Below are positions 17,039 through 28,364 of a stretch of 64,000 nt of DNA, in pieces. Origin of the DNA: Membranipora membranacea. Its lineage: Eukaryota; Bryozoa; Gymnolaemata; Cheilostomatida; Membraniporidae. The stretch lies in contig OU612068.1 of assembly GCA_914767715.1 (NCBI GenBank), positions 24,738,001 through 24,802,000 on the forward strand, in the 5' to 3' direction. Below the pieces are notes generated by a model. It searched no databases. It had not been told where the DNA came from and worked only from the letters and a program-made list of their open reading frames with translations. Position 1 is the stretch's first letter; each line of letters opens with the position of its first letter. Position numbers and translations under genes: made by a program.

Positions 17039-17715
17039 CTCTGAGCAATCATGGTAACTATGCAGCTTAGCAAAAAAAGCTAAATTGCAGCGAAGGACAA
17101 AGGCGTTGACACGAGATGATATTTTATCATCTACTGTTTGTGTTTTATAAACATATCCTAGCCTGCTCGCCTAGATTCTACCCTCAGGTGATGTACTTGA
17201 TTATCCATTGCATCACAGAGAATGAATATATTATACTTACTTTATAATTTGTATGTTACACAGATAGGAATGTTTTTTATTCGTGGAATGATAAATAATA
17301 AATCGCTGTGCATAAAAACGAAATTCCAAGAAAACTTAGGGCTATATAATTCGTGTTAAGAGTGTCGGAATGAAATGTGATGATGCATGCAGTTCATGAT
17401 TCTAATATATAATTATAATGAAGCTAATCCTGTTCAATGGTGCCTAACATAAAATTTATACAAGGATGTTATTCAATAATTGCAGTGAACAGGCATCGAC
17501 CTATTTGCACTCGATGCGCACTCTGACAGAGCAATGATCCATAGCTTAGCTTATTACTAGTTAGTTGAATGATCGGACTAGAGTTGAACAAACCAGCAAA
17601 ACCATAGCTCACTGGATCAGCTCATTCAGATAGAGGTGAATGCGGTAGAAGAAAGTGCTATGCTTTGACAACTGTACACAGCACTCAGCCATAGACAAAC
17701 TCTCCTATCTTAAGC
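17039..17715. other. Intergenic between Shisa-like genes B and C
   Basis: AT-rich sequence without a recognised gene. It should contain the 3' end of B and the promoter of C. No strong TATA box at the expected distance was identified. Confidence 0.4.
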
Positions 17716-19934
17716 ATGGATACAAGCTATCTTCTATGTACTCTTGCAGCGCTATTTATGCTCTATTTAGCTACTGGTAAGTGTCTTGGAATGCTAAGTA
17801 TCTGTTATCTGCTATGTGTGCCTTTGCTGATTTGTAAGCATGGGGAATTCAACACGGTACAGGGTTCAACTAGCCTTATGCCCTTAGCTCAGTGAGAAAA
17901 ACGGGGCTGCTGAGATAAGGCTAGGTTCAACACAACCACATGACTGTCACATTTTCTAACTGTGGGCTTGGTGCGGATAAGGAGGGGTGGGGGAAGGGAA
18001 GGATGGAAGCTTCCTTTGCTTTTCAGTCCGATATAAATTTTGAGCGTTAGCTTTTAACTTCAATAGTTGGGTCATTTTTCATACCCCCCACCCTTACCCA
18101 CAACAAGCCAAAAGTTAGGAAATCTTTGACTTGTTGTCCTAACAAAAGAGTTATCCATAACTAAGTGGCCCTAAGTCCCTACTGCATTCCGGGAGGTAAC
18201 TCTCAATGTGCACTTTTTCGAGTGTTATCCTTAGGCCTAAAGATCACAGATGTTCCTTACTCATTAAGTTTTCTGATTTTCTCAGACGTAGATGCAGCCA
18301 GAGGGAGTACAAGCTATCGGTCAGGGGGATCTCGCTCAGGAGGATCCCGCTCCAGCTATCGATCCTCTAGGTCAAGGTCAGCTTCCAGGTATAGATCATC
18401 AAGTACCAGATACAGCACTGGAGGTGGGTCGAGCCGCTCCGGTAAAATCAGGACAAGTAAATACAGTGGAGCTATCGCCGCTGGACTCGTTGTGAGGGGA
18501 ATAGATAGATATCACCTGAGATATTATTACTATGATGATTACTATGATGATGAATACGAACAGGGTAAGACGATTTACTCATTCTCTTGATCGCGATTGA
18601 TCACGAAAAACCATTTTTTTGGGTTCTGACTTAGCTACAGGAATAGTTTTATTAACTGAGCAGCGCCTTCTCAAAGACGAGATATAACAGGAGCAGTCAA
18701 TCAAGTTACTTCTCTATAAAGACAAGCTCATTGTACTTTTTGTAGATCCTACTGTTTGCTATAGTGATGCCTCAGGATTATCTGAAAATGGTACATCTGT
18801 GAGTAAACTAGGATACTTCATCTGTCCCTATGACTACTCAGACAAACTCTCAGATACATACTGCTGTGGACCTGACCAATCACAAACTTGCTGTGGATTC
18901 TGGGACAAGTAAGTCTGGAATGCAGGGCCATAGTTTAGGAAAAATGGTGGGGGAGGCAACAAATCCTTGAGGGTGTGAAGTAACATCAGGTGGGTATTGT
19001 AAGCTCCTCCTGAGTTCCCAGTATCCAGCCTCCAAAGTGTATTAATGATAAAGAGAGCAAATGGAGGCCCCAAATAAGCTGATTCTGATATGGAATATTC
19101 AATAGTAGTCTTTTTAGACCACTCTATTGAGCATTCTAGTCTAGTCTAGGGGAGACAGAGCGTCCCTGCCTCCCCTAGAACATTGGCCCTGGAATGAATG
19201 ATCACTCCCAAATGTTTGTCCGAGTTGCTTGACATCTATGGCAAATAGTAAATAAAATGTCTCGTACATCTGTTGATTGCATGAAAAGTTAACTCCAAAA
19301 AACGTGACAAACAATTAATTAGACCAGGGAGTTTGGCCATAACACCCTGATTAAACTGCCATAGTCAAGAAAAAAAGCACATGTGTTTGTCTATAGCCCT
19401 AGATCTCAAGACACATGTACACACACAAACACTGTAAATTAGATCCCTATCTGTTCAAAGGAGTTCGTCATGGTCGACTGCAATAAGATCACAGATCACA
19501 TTTTGCTTTGTCTCGATCTCTGATTGTCTACTTTTAATTAATGTAGTTGAAGCCGTGTCAGGATAGCTGGTAGTAGCATTTCATTACCGACCAATTTACC
19601 ACTTTCCCTGGTTGATAACAAAATGCTACTACCAGCTATCCCGACACTAGTTTAAGCGCGTTAATTAGTGTGTGGGGAAAGAGGTTGATAATGAAATGCT
19701 ACTACCAGCTATCCCGACACGTTATAAGCGCTATAACTTCTTCTAATGTAAAAGAAGACAGTCTGTGATCACCTGGTCACTTGACCTGATGTTAAAAACT
19801 GTTATACAATGGCACAAACTTGTCGTTTTTATTTTAGTGGAGGGAGAATGGCTGGTGCGATTATAGGAATTATCCTAGGAGTCGGCTGTATAGTCGGAGT
19901 CTTTGTCTGGATATGGACCCTTAAGTGGAAATAA
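17716..19934 (+). CDS. Shisa-like membrane protein C
   Basis: Exons 17716-17776, 18286-18564, 18746-18908 and 19838-19934 encode 199 residues with the same phases as A and B. Signal peptide: MDTSYLLCTLAALFMLYLAT. Exon 2 (279 bp) encodes the longest Arg/Ser-rich stretch, starting DVDAARGS and containing SGGSRSGGSRSSYRSSRSRS, then AIAAGLVVRG and a strongly acidic Tyr/Asp patch (YYYYDDYYDDEYE). Exon 3 keeps the 163 bp length, six cysteines and an NGT sequon, but has CYSDASG for CYSHGSG and ends CCGFWDK. The span GAIIGIILGVGCIVGVFVWI leads to a tail of about six residues (TLKWK end). Introns 1 and 3 contain transposon-like hairpins. Membrane topology and adaptor role are inferred from the Shisa/STMC6 group. 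Confidence 0.88.
17871..17923. mobile_element. 53 bp hairpin MITE, TAGCCTTAT family, 8 bp TSD
   Basis: The ends are TAGCCTTAT and ATAAGGCTA, with inner arms AGCTCAG/CTGCTGAG partly pairing. Exact flanking repeat GGTTCAAC at 17863-17870 and 17924-17931. It lies in intron 1 of gene C. Confidence 0.8.
18925..19184. repeat. Intronic repeat, copy in gene C
   Basis: It is the counterpart of 12760-12940 at the same relative place, shortly after exon 3. It shares GGCCATnGTTTAG, GGGGAGGCAA, CACTCTATT and the CTAGGGGAG...CTGCCTCCCCTAG hairpin end. Confidence 0.7.
19555..19720. repeat. Three-armed inverted repeat in intron 3 of gene C
   Basis: GTGTCAGGATAGCTGGTAGT (19555 onward) recurs inverted twice: the arm ending CAGCTATCCCGACAC at 19646 and again at 19720. 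Arms are about 27 bp. The arrangement could fold into alternative hairpins and looks like a terminal inverted repeat whose right end was duplicated. Confidence 0.8.
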
Positions 19935-20330
19935 TCACACCACCAATCATTATCAGCTATTATTTAAACAGAGAACAAGGAACAAGGCGTGTCTTCCATC
20001 ATACAGTGCCTCAAAGGGAGTCTGTGAGCGTTTGATCTTCCCGAGCCTGCGTGAAAGGCTTTCAGAATTTTAGTTATAACCACTAAATGCAATAATATAT
20101 TTCTTCATCATTCCGCTCAATGCGCACCAAGGGTTCTAAGACCTTGATCATACTGTGAGTGACTTTAGGGATGACATAATAAGTCCTGAGCTTATGACTT
20201 AAAATCTCATCGACCATATTGATCATGTTTTAATTTTGGACATCTATCCTCAAAAATTTCATTAACTAGGGTTATGTTCTCATGATGGATCTGAGGCAAG
20301 TTCATAACTAGTTGCGGAGCAGCTTCGAAA

Positions 20331-20782
20331 ATGAAGTGGAGTATGGTGATTTCTCTAGTAATCTCAGCAGTTGCTGTCGTATTTGGTGAGAGAATAAAAA
20401 TAACTGCATTGTCTTGAGCATATCTTTTTTTCCAACTACATTGGGGCTATACCAGTTATAATTTTATAATATTTTGCTACTTTGGTGCGTTTCGCAACCA
20501 TTGACCTAACAATGAAAACAGTTTTTTTTATATTTTTTTAGCTGTACTTATCACTTTCTATAATAAAAACCAAAATTCTTACAGATAAATGCACAAACTT
20601 GACAATATCCCAAAACGTTGTTTGCAGGCAAATTGTTACTTGTTAACCTTATATTCACTATTATTCCCATGATTTTAGGAGTTGTAGGATCAGGGAAACA
20701 GTGTTGGTTAAATTTTGATACAGGGAGACTCCAATCCGATCTCCAACCACGGCAGAACATTTTGAAGTTTCGGCACGATTAG
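20331..20782 (+). CDS. Possible small secreted peptide, 2 exons
   Basis: Exon 1 at 20331-20385 encodes MKWSMVISLVISAVAVVF, a good signal peptide ending in phase 1 at a GTGAGA donor, just like exon 1 of the Shisa-like genes 0.4 kb upstream. A phase-compatible acceptor (GATTTTAG) at 20678 opens exon 2 at 20679-20782, giving 52 residues in all with a mature part GVVGSGKQCWLNFDTGRLQS and onward and a single Cys. No Arg/Ser region, six-cysteine exon or membrane span follows. It may be a real peptide gene, the orphan first exon of a degenerated fourth array member, or chance. Confidence 0.35.
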
Positions 20783-21097
20783 TATCATCATTCTCACTGT
20801 AAAAATCAGATAGCGTTCATTCGAATTGAGGGTGGACAACTTCACTTGATGCCCCAATTTGATGCAGCTGTTTCTTTTATGAGTCAACATTCTTTGCTAT
20901 TGAACAAAACTGGTGTATTTTCATCATCATAATACTTAAGCCGCAATAGGCAAAGATTTAGCACAAAGCTAGAAAACTATGGGTTATTTGAAATTTTCAG
21001 TTACGATGCTCACAATACTATATACACATTGGTATAAAATTAGTATACACAGACAAAATGTGACCAGGTATCAAATTGTAATCATACTAAAAAGGTA

Positions 21098-21481
21098 GGG
21101 CCGTGAAAAAAATTGCGTTATTTAGGAGATTAACGCGATTAATCCATGTTGAGATTAATCTGATTAACTCAAAGATTAATTTTAATCTTTAAAAATTAAA
21201 AAAAAGTTTACAGTTTTCCAAAAACAAAACTAAAGGTGATTACATTTTACATGTAGCTATGAAATAAACCCTCAATCACTCAGCAAAAGTTTCATATTTT
21301 GAGAGGAAAGCCCATCACAAGTCCATATCTAAAAAAAAGATATTGTTGTGGCTTGATATCTTCTTCAGTGAGTGGTCCTGTGGTCAACCAGATGGGAAGA
21401 TTAAAAGTAAGAGTAATCGCAGATTAACTGAACATGTCAATATTAAGATTAAGATCAATTTTCTTTAATCTTGCACAGCCC
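21098..21481. mobile_element. 384 bp inverted-repeat element with TA flanks
   Basis: The ends GGGCCGTG and CACAGCCC are inverted copies with one mismatch, and the interior is rich in AGATTAATC words. It is flanked on both sides by TA, as left by Tc1/mariner-type transposases. A partial copy sharing the right end (TTAATTTTCTCACAGCCC) lies at about 23690-23754. Confidence 0.6.
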
Positions 21482-21884
21482 TATATAAAGGTGATTGGAA
21501 CCAAGCTTACACCCCCCAATATTTTGCCCATCTGCTACCATGTGTGTGTCATTGTGCTAGAGGTGGATAAGAATATCCGTGGGGAGCCATACAGAAGTTT
21601 GTTTGGTATCCAAGCTTACACCACCTCCATGGTTTCCCTGACCACGACCCGATATCCTGTCTGACTCTGAATATCTAACTGAGAAGATTGAGCACTTCTC
21701 ATCTTATGTAGAAGAGCAACCCATATACATAAATATATTGACTTCCATATAAAATCAAGTAACTGGCAGCTGTTTAAACATTTTCTATGTCTAATCTATG
21801 CCCTTGTGAAAATTGTCCTTTAAAAAGTAGAAATAACAGATGCACTTTTTTTTGTATAATTAGAATGCCCATTATACTGTGTGT

Positions 21885-21946
21885 TAGCCTTGTTCACGCG
21901 GCCACGGTCACCAAAATCCGTTGCCGTTGCCGCGTGAACAAGGCTA
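21885..21946. mobile_element. 62 bp hairpin MITE, TAGCCTTGT family, 9 bp TSD
   Basis: The arms TAGCCTTGTTCACGCGGC and GCCGCGTGAACAAGGCTA are perfectly complementary. The flanks ACTGTGTGT (21876-21884) and ACTGAGTGT (21947-21955) form a 9 bp duplication with one change. The arm is more GC-rich than its surroundings. Confidence 0.8.
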
Positions 21947-22720
21947 ACTGAGTGTAGCAATAGTGTGCACCATACTTGCCATTGATGATTTAAATTCTGA
22001 TCTTTAAAAAATTGTGGGGTCCTGATGGGGTCTTCCCAGGGTTTATCTCCCCTGTGGAAAGCGGAAGTGTAAGAACAGAGGCGATAAGGGAATGAAGCAT
22101 GCGCAACAAAAAGTGAGCTATCATCTGTAAATGCCACATAATACTAAATCACTTGAGATCATTTCTATCATTTCTAAGATGACTGCTTCCAATGCAGACT
22201 CGGAGCCAATGGTTGAGAGACAACTTCAAAATAAAAAAATTCAGAGAACTTGTCAGCATCTTGATAACCTACAAGCTCGTATTACTTGTTGAGTTGTTTT
22301 AAATGATATATGGTGACCCTGGATTTGTCACTTCAGCGAGTTTTGATGCAGCAGCCTCATGGCTAGGTCACTGTTCCATATTGTTCCTGATCTGATCGTG
22401 ATACAAGATTGTACATAGGTGTTCAATAATGTACGGAATTTTCTGTAATTCAATGTGTGGGCAAGTGTCGAATCTTTTTAGAACAATGTAAATCAACATG
22501 ATGTCCGCACTGTCATATTGTCACCTGATAAGATGACTTGGCTTGGTGAGGTGTTAGCTTGGATACCAAATGAACTTCAGTATTGCTCAACGACACGGAT
22601 CTTAGAGATGATGCAACGTCTAGCATGATGTCAGACATGATCGAGGTGGGCAAATTTCCATTGTGATGAAAATCAGTTTGGGTACTCAGCAGAAGTATGA
22701 CTTTGATTGGTAAGAAATAT

Positions 22721-22770
22721 TTATATATATTTATATATATTTATATATATTTATATATATTTATATATAT
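22721..22770. repeat. (TTATATATAT) x5 minisatellite
   Basis: Five perfect 10 bp units. Confidence 0.95.
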
Positions 22771-24142
22771 ACCATAATGGTTAGAGAACATAGACATAAT
22801 AATTCACCTATACAGGACACTATAAGGAGCATAACCATTCAGGCACCACTCTGCACATGTCTGAACTGTTGAGATATACATTCGTTTCCGCAGCATAAGG
22901 TCTGAATTAATTTACATAGACCTTGCATAGTCTGAGGAACAACAATAGAAACCCATAACTTGGAAACATTCGGGTCTAATTGGAATAGTGTAGAGTGATT
23001 TATTTCAGCAGTCTCAGAAAGTTGGTCGGACAGCATTCTATGATAAACTGCTTTTTAAAAAATTTATTTAATTCCAATCCTTTTTTCACACGGCCTCATT
23101 TGTCATGATACATTTGTTGGTAAATATAATAAGTATATGTATATAAAAAAACACTGGCTTTGCGATGGCATAGTCATGAACAGTTGGAGCTGCCTTTCTT
23201 GATGATAGGTAGATCCACCATCATGTGACGGCACTAAACCACTATGCCGCACACTGAGCGGTTACTAGGGCGAATTGACGAGACTTTTAATTGCACTCCA
23301 GCATCTTTATTGCTCTCTCAAACAACACACGCTAAACTGAGTAAAAACTATCTCTTATATAGTATTACCAAAAGGATTTGAAAATAGGATATCATATGAT
23401 AGCAATTAAATTGCAAAAACTAGGTAATAGCAAAGTGATAATTAATTGGCTCACACTCATCAAGACGGGGAAAGCGTAACACCACACACCAGGACACAGC
23501 CCATAAGTTGATCATAATTAATGTAATAAATGTTTATTAAAAGGGAATTATTTCTGCCACTGGAAGTGAATAAGAAATGTTTATTATTATGGCATTTCCA
23601 GTGACAGCCAGAATGGTCACTGTCATGACCTGGTACATGACAGGTGATGGCTGTTACAATCGCTGAAGAAAGGAAAAAGTTTTTTTTTCAAGATTAAAAT
23701 TAATCTATGAATTAATCAGATTAATCTTAATATGGATTAATTTTCTCACAGCCCTTATAAATATTTATAGCTCGATCGATGACAATCAGATTTGGAGTTT
23801 TTGAAAAAATTGCCATAGATCGATTAGAAGAATAGATTCAGCAGGTTGTCGTGAATAATTTGATACCAGTGTTTGCCTTAAACTATTTAACAATAACAAG
23901 TTGAAAACAAGTACTGATGGATTTAAAGCAAATTTAAAACTCAAAATCTGATCAAATATGATTGGATTATCAGCATAACAACCTGGACTGAGGACTGCAA
24001 ATCAATGATAACATCATTGCTACTACATAATCCAGTGTCGTAGCATCATCCACAATAAAGTGCCTCACTTTTGCTGTGTGGTGTGCCGTCGAGGTTGATG
24101 ATTAAGTCTATGTTAGGAAATCTTATCCGCATACACAAAGTT

Positions 24143-24617
24143 TTAGAAAGCAGGTTTAGTCTCTTGTATGTGTTTCTTGTCAATTGTCAAGGTCATTTTT
24201 CCTGGTATAGTAGATGACTGGTATTTTTGAGAGATTCTGTTGTATCGCTCTTTTCGTGCAGCAGTTCTCTGAGGGTCAACGTGCTTGTTGAGCTCAAAAC
24301 TAAGCCTTCTTAGTTTACGACTGCATTGCCTCTGGAAACACTGAAATTCATCTACGACCTGAAATAAAAATGACAGATTATTATGAGCTTTCTTGAACAT
24401 GAACTGATTTGTTTTTCATACAGCAATATCAGATGATAAATTTTAGTAAGAAATAGAAAGTGTACTGTAATTTGAAAAATAATGATTCAAAAATGAAGCA
24501 AAATCAGAAGTATGTGCTCACCATTTCTTTAACGGTTGGTTCTTTGAGAATATATTGTTCTGCAGGCTTGTTGTCTTTGCTTGATTGAAACAGTCTGCTG
24601 ACAATTTTGGGACCCAT
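24143..24617 (-). CDS. Small basic protein of unknown family, paralog 1
   Basis: Exon 1 at 24617-24522 (32 codons) and exon 2 at 24358-24143 (72 codons with stop) are joined in phase 0 and encode 103 residues. It begins MGPKIVSRLFQSSKDNKPAE and continues into a helical, basic segment with CFQRQCSRKLRRLSFELNKH and VDPQRTAARKERYNRISQ. There is no signal peptide or membrane span, so it is probably intracellular; an MG start could allow myristoylation. About 80% of the first 87 residues match the gene at 55679-56105. The C-terminus is 16 residues longer than in that gene. I do not recognise it; the T-V-K-E-M-V...R...R.L.R start faintly recalls the first helix of ESCRT-III (CHMP2-like) proteins, but the rest of that fold is absent. 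Confidence 0.75.
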
Positions 24618-24678
24618 TATGATATGTTATAACTTCTGTGTCTGTTGAGAGGTTGGTGTCTTGATAGCACCACATCGT

Positions 24679-24687
24679 ATTTATATA
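24679..24687 (-). promoter_or_regulatory. TATA box of paralog 1
   Basis: TATATAAAT on the minus strand lies about 62 bp before the ATG. The region from here to the ATG aligns with the same region of the 55.7 kb paralog (AAGACA...CTCTCAACA...ATCA-ATG). Confidence 0.65.
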
Positions 24688-25037
24688 CTTATAGAACCAT
24701 TCACACCCGATACTGCTGTGTGTCATTAACACCAACCATTTATAATCATGGCACAGTGTAGTAGTTTTTCTAGACACCCACCTTTTCAGAAGGCACCATA
24801 TACACCACATTCCCACGTTACAAAATGGTCAGGCTTCTTCAGCTCACATGGTTCGCAGCTTAGAAGATTAAAGGGATAATTACCATTTTGTAAGAAATGG
24901 ATTTTTTAGATTAAAATTGTTGGTGTATTTATGAGTTGGCTTCTCATAGTTAATGAGGCTTTCCTCACAGCTTGGTTGTTGAAGCAACTTTGAATTCTGA
25001 TTGGCTGAACATCAGGATATTCAATGTTGGGCAAAGG

Positions 25038-25061
25038 CATAGACTTAATATTAAGTCTATG
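25038..25061. mobile_element. 24 bp perfect palindrome with 8 bp direct flanks
   Basis: CATAGACTTAAT is followed by its exact reverse complement. The flanks GGCAAAGG at 25030-25037 and 25062-25069 are identical. It resembles a minimal hairpin insertion. A related imperfect palindrome lies at 13894-13922 without matching flanks. Confidence 0.65.
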
Positions 25062-26711
25062 GGCAAAGGTCATTAGCTTTCCTTTCCTTACTTTGCCTCA
25101 GACAAGGTAGCACTGTACTTTTGAGACAACATGGCAAGTGTAAGTAAACATTACCAATAAGACTGTTCCAATAGCTTGCTTTGTACATGCATATGACTGG
25201 GTTCTGTGTCCCTCAAATCCTTTATCTGAATTAATCAGCTCAAAAGTTAAATAAGGGAGAGGACTGACACACTAACAGCAAATGTTAACATGACTGTATT
25301 GGGATGGGACTCGGATCGTAGACTGTCAACAGTAAATGAGCTTTGCAGCAATTCATTTTAATTGTAACCTGCAATCATGTAAAAACAAGCATGGAAAATA
25401 TTCTCGTTTGGATAGGAATTAACTTGCTTCTGCATCAAATAACTAGATAAAATGTGACATCAAATGTGAATACATAGAAATCAAATGCATCAGTTATCCG
25501 GAAAAATACTTACAAGTTATTGATCCAATATGGGTTTGATAATCCGCATCCACAATAATAATATGTTAATACAAGGTACAGTTTTACGTCTATAAAACCT
25601 CTCACTTTTAAATAGACGGAGTGATGGCAGGCTAAACTAACAAGATCGCCATCTGAGCCAACACTGATTTGACCAAGGAAAATTGTTCACAAAAAGATTA
25701 GTCACAAAAAGCTAGAAATAACAGAAAGCTGTACTCTTGGTTACAAAAGAAGGCAGGATAAAGTGTCACTTTGAACAAATTTCTATATTCATCAACAGTC
25801 ATTATCTTTCATACTGGTCAGGGCATACTGAAACAATGACTATCAAAATAATATAAGGATATCATAATGGGACCTGCAAACGCATTCTAACCCATATCTA
25901 AGCTTTGTAACTCTCCTCCAGCTGTTTGACCGTGACCAAAACTAATAGGTGCTTCCACCTTATTAAAAAGCGTGGAGACCAACACTTTTAAGACATGAAG
26001 GCCAACCATGGACACGTAGACTGGGGATCTGCAATGTGGGTTTTTTTATTAGCAGCAACATTGGTGAGGACTTTGAAATTAGTTGCCGCAATTTGGTATA
26101 GCGGAATGCCGTCTTTGTCAGTGGTTTGGGGATCTGTATATTGGTGTGGATACCAGCTTTTTAATTCCACAAAGCATGACGATATGCGGTATGCCTGGGC
26201 GAAAAAAATACCCCTGCGGTCATCATTATGATAACAACTTTTTTTTTTCCAGAAGTCAGTACAAGAGATTTTTATAGAAACGCGGTTTTCCCTTCAAAAA
26301 CAAAGTGTTTTGGTTCCTCACCCTTTGTTTTTGTTCCAGTTTGGTTCGCAATTCCGCGAAAATAAAGTTTTACATGCACATATCTGTTTCAGGCACTGAT
26401 AATCGGTTTCTCAAGCTTTTCCAATTTATTGACATCACCAAAATTGGATGCTATGCTGCTGCTTTCCAGTTTTTATTTCAGCGCAATTGACTGCCCGGTG
26501 ACTTGGTGTGATTCAACCAGGATGACACAAGAGTTTGACAGCACTGGTATATGGTGATAGAGGCTATGATAATTGTATGATATGACGTAATCCTAGGCAA
26601 TTGGGGCTGCAAACAAGGCCGCAAACAGACGATTGAGGCGAGATAAGAACATTTGCAAGGGAACACCACAAAGCTAAGTTATATATCATGTATTGCTACT
26701 TTTACAGCCAT

Positions 26712-27545
26712 GTTTAAGTGATCCTCCCAACAAAGTTTAGGTCATTTGGCAGCTTTGTCCATTTGTTGCATACATTGGCCTGCTATGAACTTGGATGTTT
26801 GTAGCTTAGCTTTTAAGCAAGACATGTATAGCTGGCTAAATTGTGTTGAAAGGCTTTCGGTTTAAAGGTATAGAACTACCTAAGCTTGTTGAACAACTCT
26901 TGAAAGCTATGAAGTTGGCTCAAAGATCTCTGTAGCATAAGTACTTTTATTCTCGGTATAGGCAAACCTAGTGTGATAGCATGCAGACCAAATGAACTAT
27001 GGAATGGCACTATTCCCCTTTTTTTTCCGCTGGTTACAAAATATCTAGGGGCCAGCACATAAATCCATGATAGCATAAGCATAAGTGCTGTTTATTCTCT
27101 TTACAAGCGAACATAGCGTTATAGCATGCAGAGTGCTAAAGTTTCACCGTTTAGGTGATCTTCCCAACAAAGTTTAAATCATTTGGAAGCTTTGTCCAAT
27201 TGTTGTATTCATTGGCCAGCGGCGAATTTGGATTTTTGTAGCTAAACTGTTAAGCGAGACCTGTATAGCTTGCTAAACACTAAAATAAATTGAGTTGGAA
27301 GGCTTTCGGTTCAAAGGTAGAACTACTTAAGCTTAACAAAACAACTCATGAAAGCTACGAAGTGGGCGCAAAGATCTCGGTAGAATAAGTGCTGTGTATT
27401 CCCTTCACAAACACACCTAGTGTTATAGCTTGCAGAGCCCTACAGGTTTGCTCGTTACCAAATGAACTATGGAATGGCACTGTTTCCCTTTTTTTCTGCT
27501 GGTTACAAAAATATCTAGGGGAATGCTCATAAATTCTTGATTTAT
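26712..27545. repeat. Diverged tandem duplication, about 437 bp unit
   Basis: GTTTAAGTGATCCTCCCAAC at 26712 recurs as GTTTAGGTGATCTTCCCAAC at 27149. The two copies can be followed through GAAAGGCTTTCGGTT and AACTATGGAATGGCACT to ATATCTAGGGG. A partial third copy of the middle (CATAAG...ATAGCATGCAGA) lies between them. No protein is encoded. Confidence 0.85.
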
Positions 27546-28364
27546 TCCTATGTAACTGGTATTGGCTTCATTGTGTATGTCTCCCAACTATCCTGATAAA
27601 GTGTTGAGCCATACTTTAAAACATGAAAAAATTGATGGTGTTTGAAAGCTTGCTAGGTACAATAGCTTGCCATGTACTTTAGCTTGCCGTGCATGCAAAA
27701 ATGGTGCAAAAGTTTTCCATGTCCTACACAAATGGTTTGTAATTGAATTTTAACTTGTCAATTTTTTCGAATTGTACTCCATATGTTAGTATATTGTATT
27801 AGACTTTGACAGCCGGTGATTCGAATGATCCCGGTTTTTTTGGTTCAGTACAGATTCCAGGTAAAGTGCATATGAGCATAAAATATCGGTTCCTTTCCTG
27901 GTAACATGACTTTAATCAAGCCTTAACAATCGATGTTAAAATTTGAATTATTGTGCATGGCACCCCAACAGTGAACTGATATGAGGATGAAGGGGAAAGG
28001 TCAGAATCGCTGGCATCTTTATAAAAATAGAGGAGTGAGCTTGTGATGTCCTCACTACGAAACCATCATAGCAATGTGGATAGTAATTTTACAAATTGTT
28101 TTTAAGTGCGTGTATGCTTTGGAAATCTGATTTCATTCATTACATGCGATTGAAAAGCTGGGCATAGGATTTCATGCACAGACTCGGTCTTTTTAATTTT
28201 CCCAGTTACAAGGGAGCACAACTACAGATTTGAAATCCCTATTGTTTAAATTTGGTCCGGGTAACAACTGTATTGTACACATATTACTGCCTTCCCTGTT
28301 TATTTGACAGAAGAGCAAATATGCCTTTGTAATAAGATGGAATATAGCTGATTTGTAATTTTTG

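Larger units (their letters stand above)
20783..24142. other. Repeat-rich intergenic region
   Basis: No recognised gene. It holds a TA-flanked inverted-repeat element, a hairpin MITE, a TTATATATAT minisatellite and a partial second copy of the inverted-repeat element. A short stretch near 21500-21720 reads like decayed coding sequence in changing frames, but I cannot place it. Confidence 0.5.
24688..28364. other. Intergenic with tandem repeat, no recognised gene
   Basis: It contains the CATAGACTTAAT palindrome at 25038-25061 and the 437 bp tandem repeat at 26712-27545. An ATG followed by a donor-like GTAAGT near 25132 could start a plus-strand gene, but no second exon was found. Confidence 0.45.
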
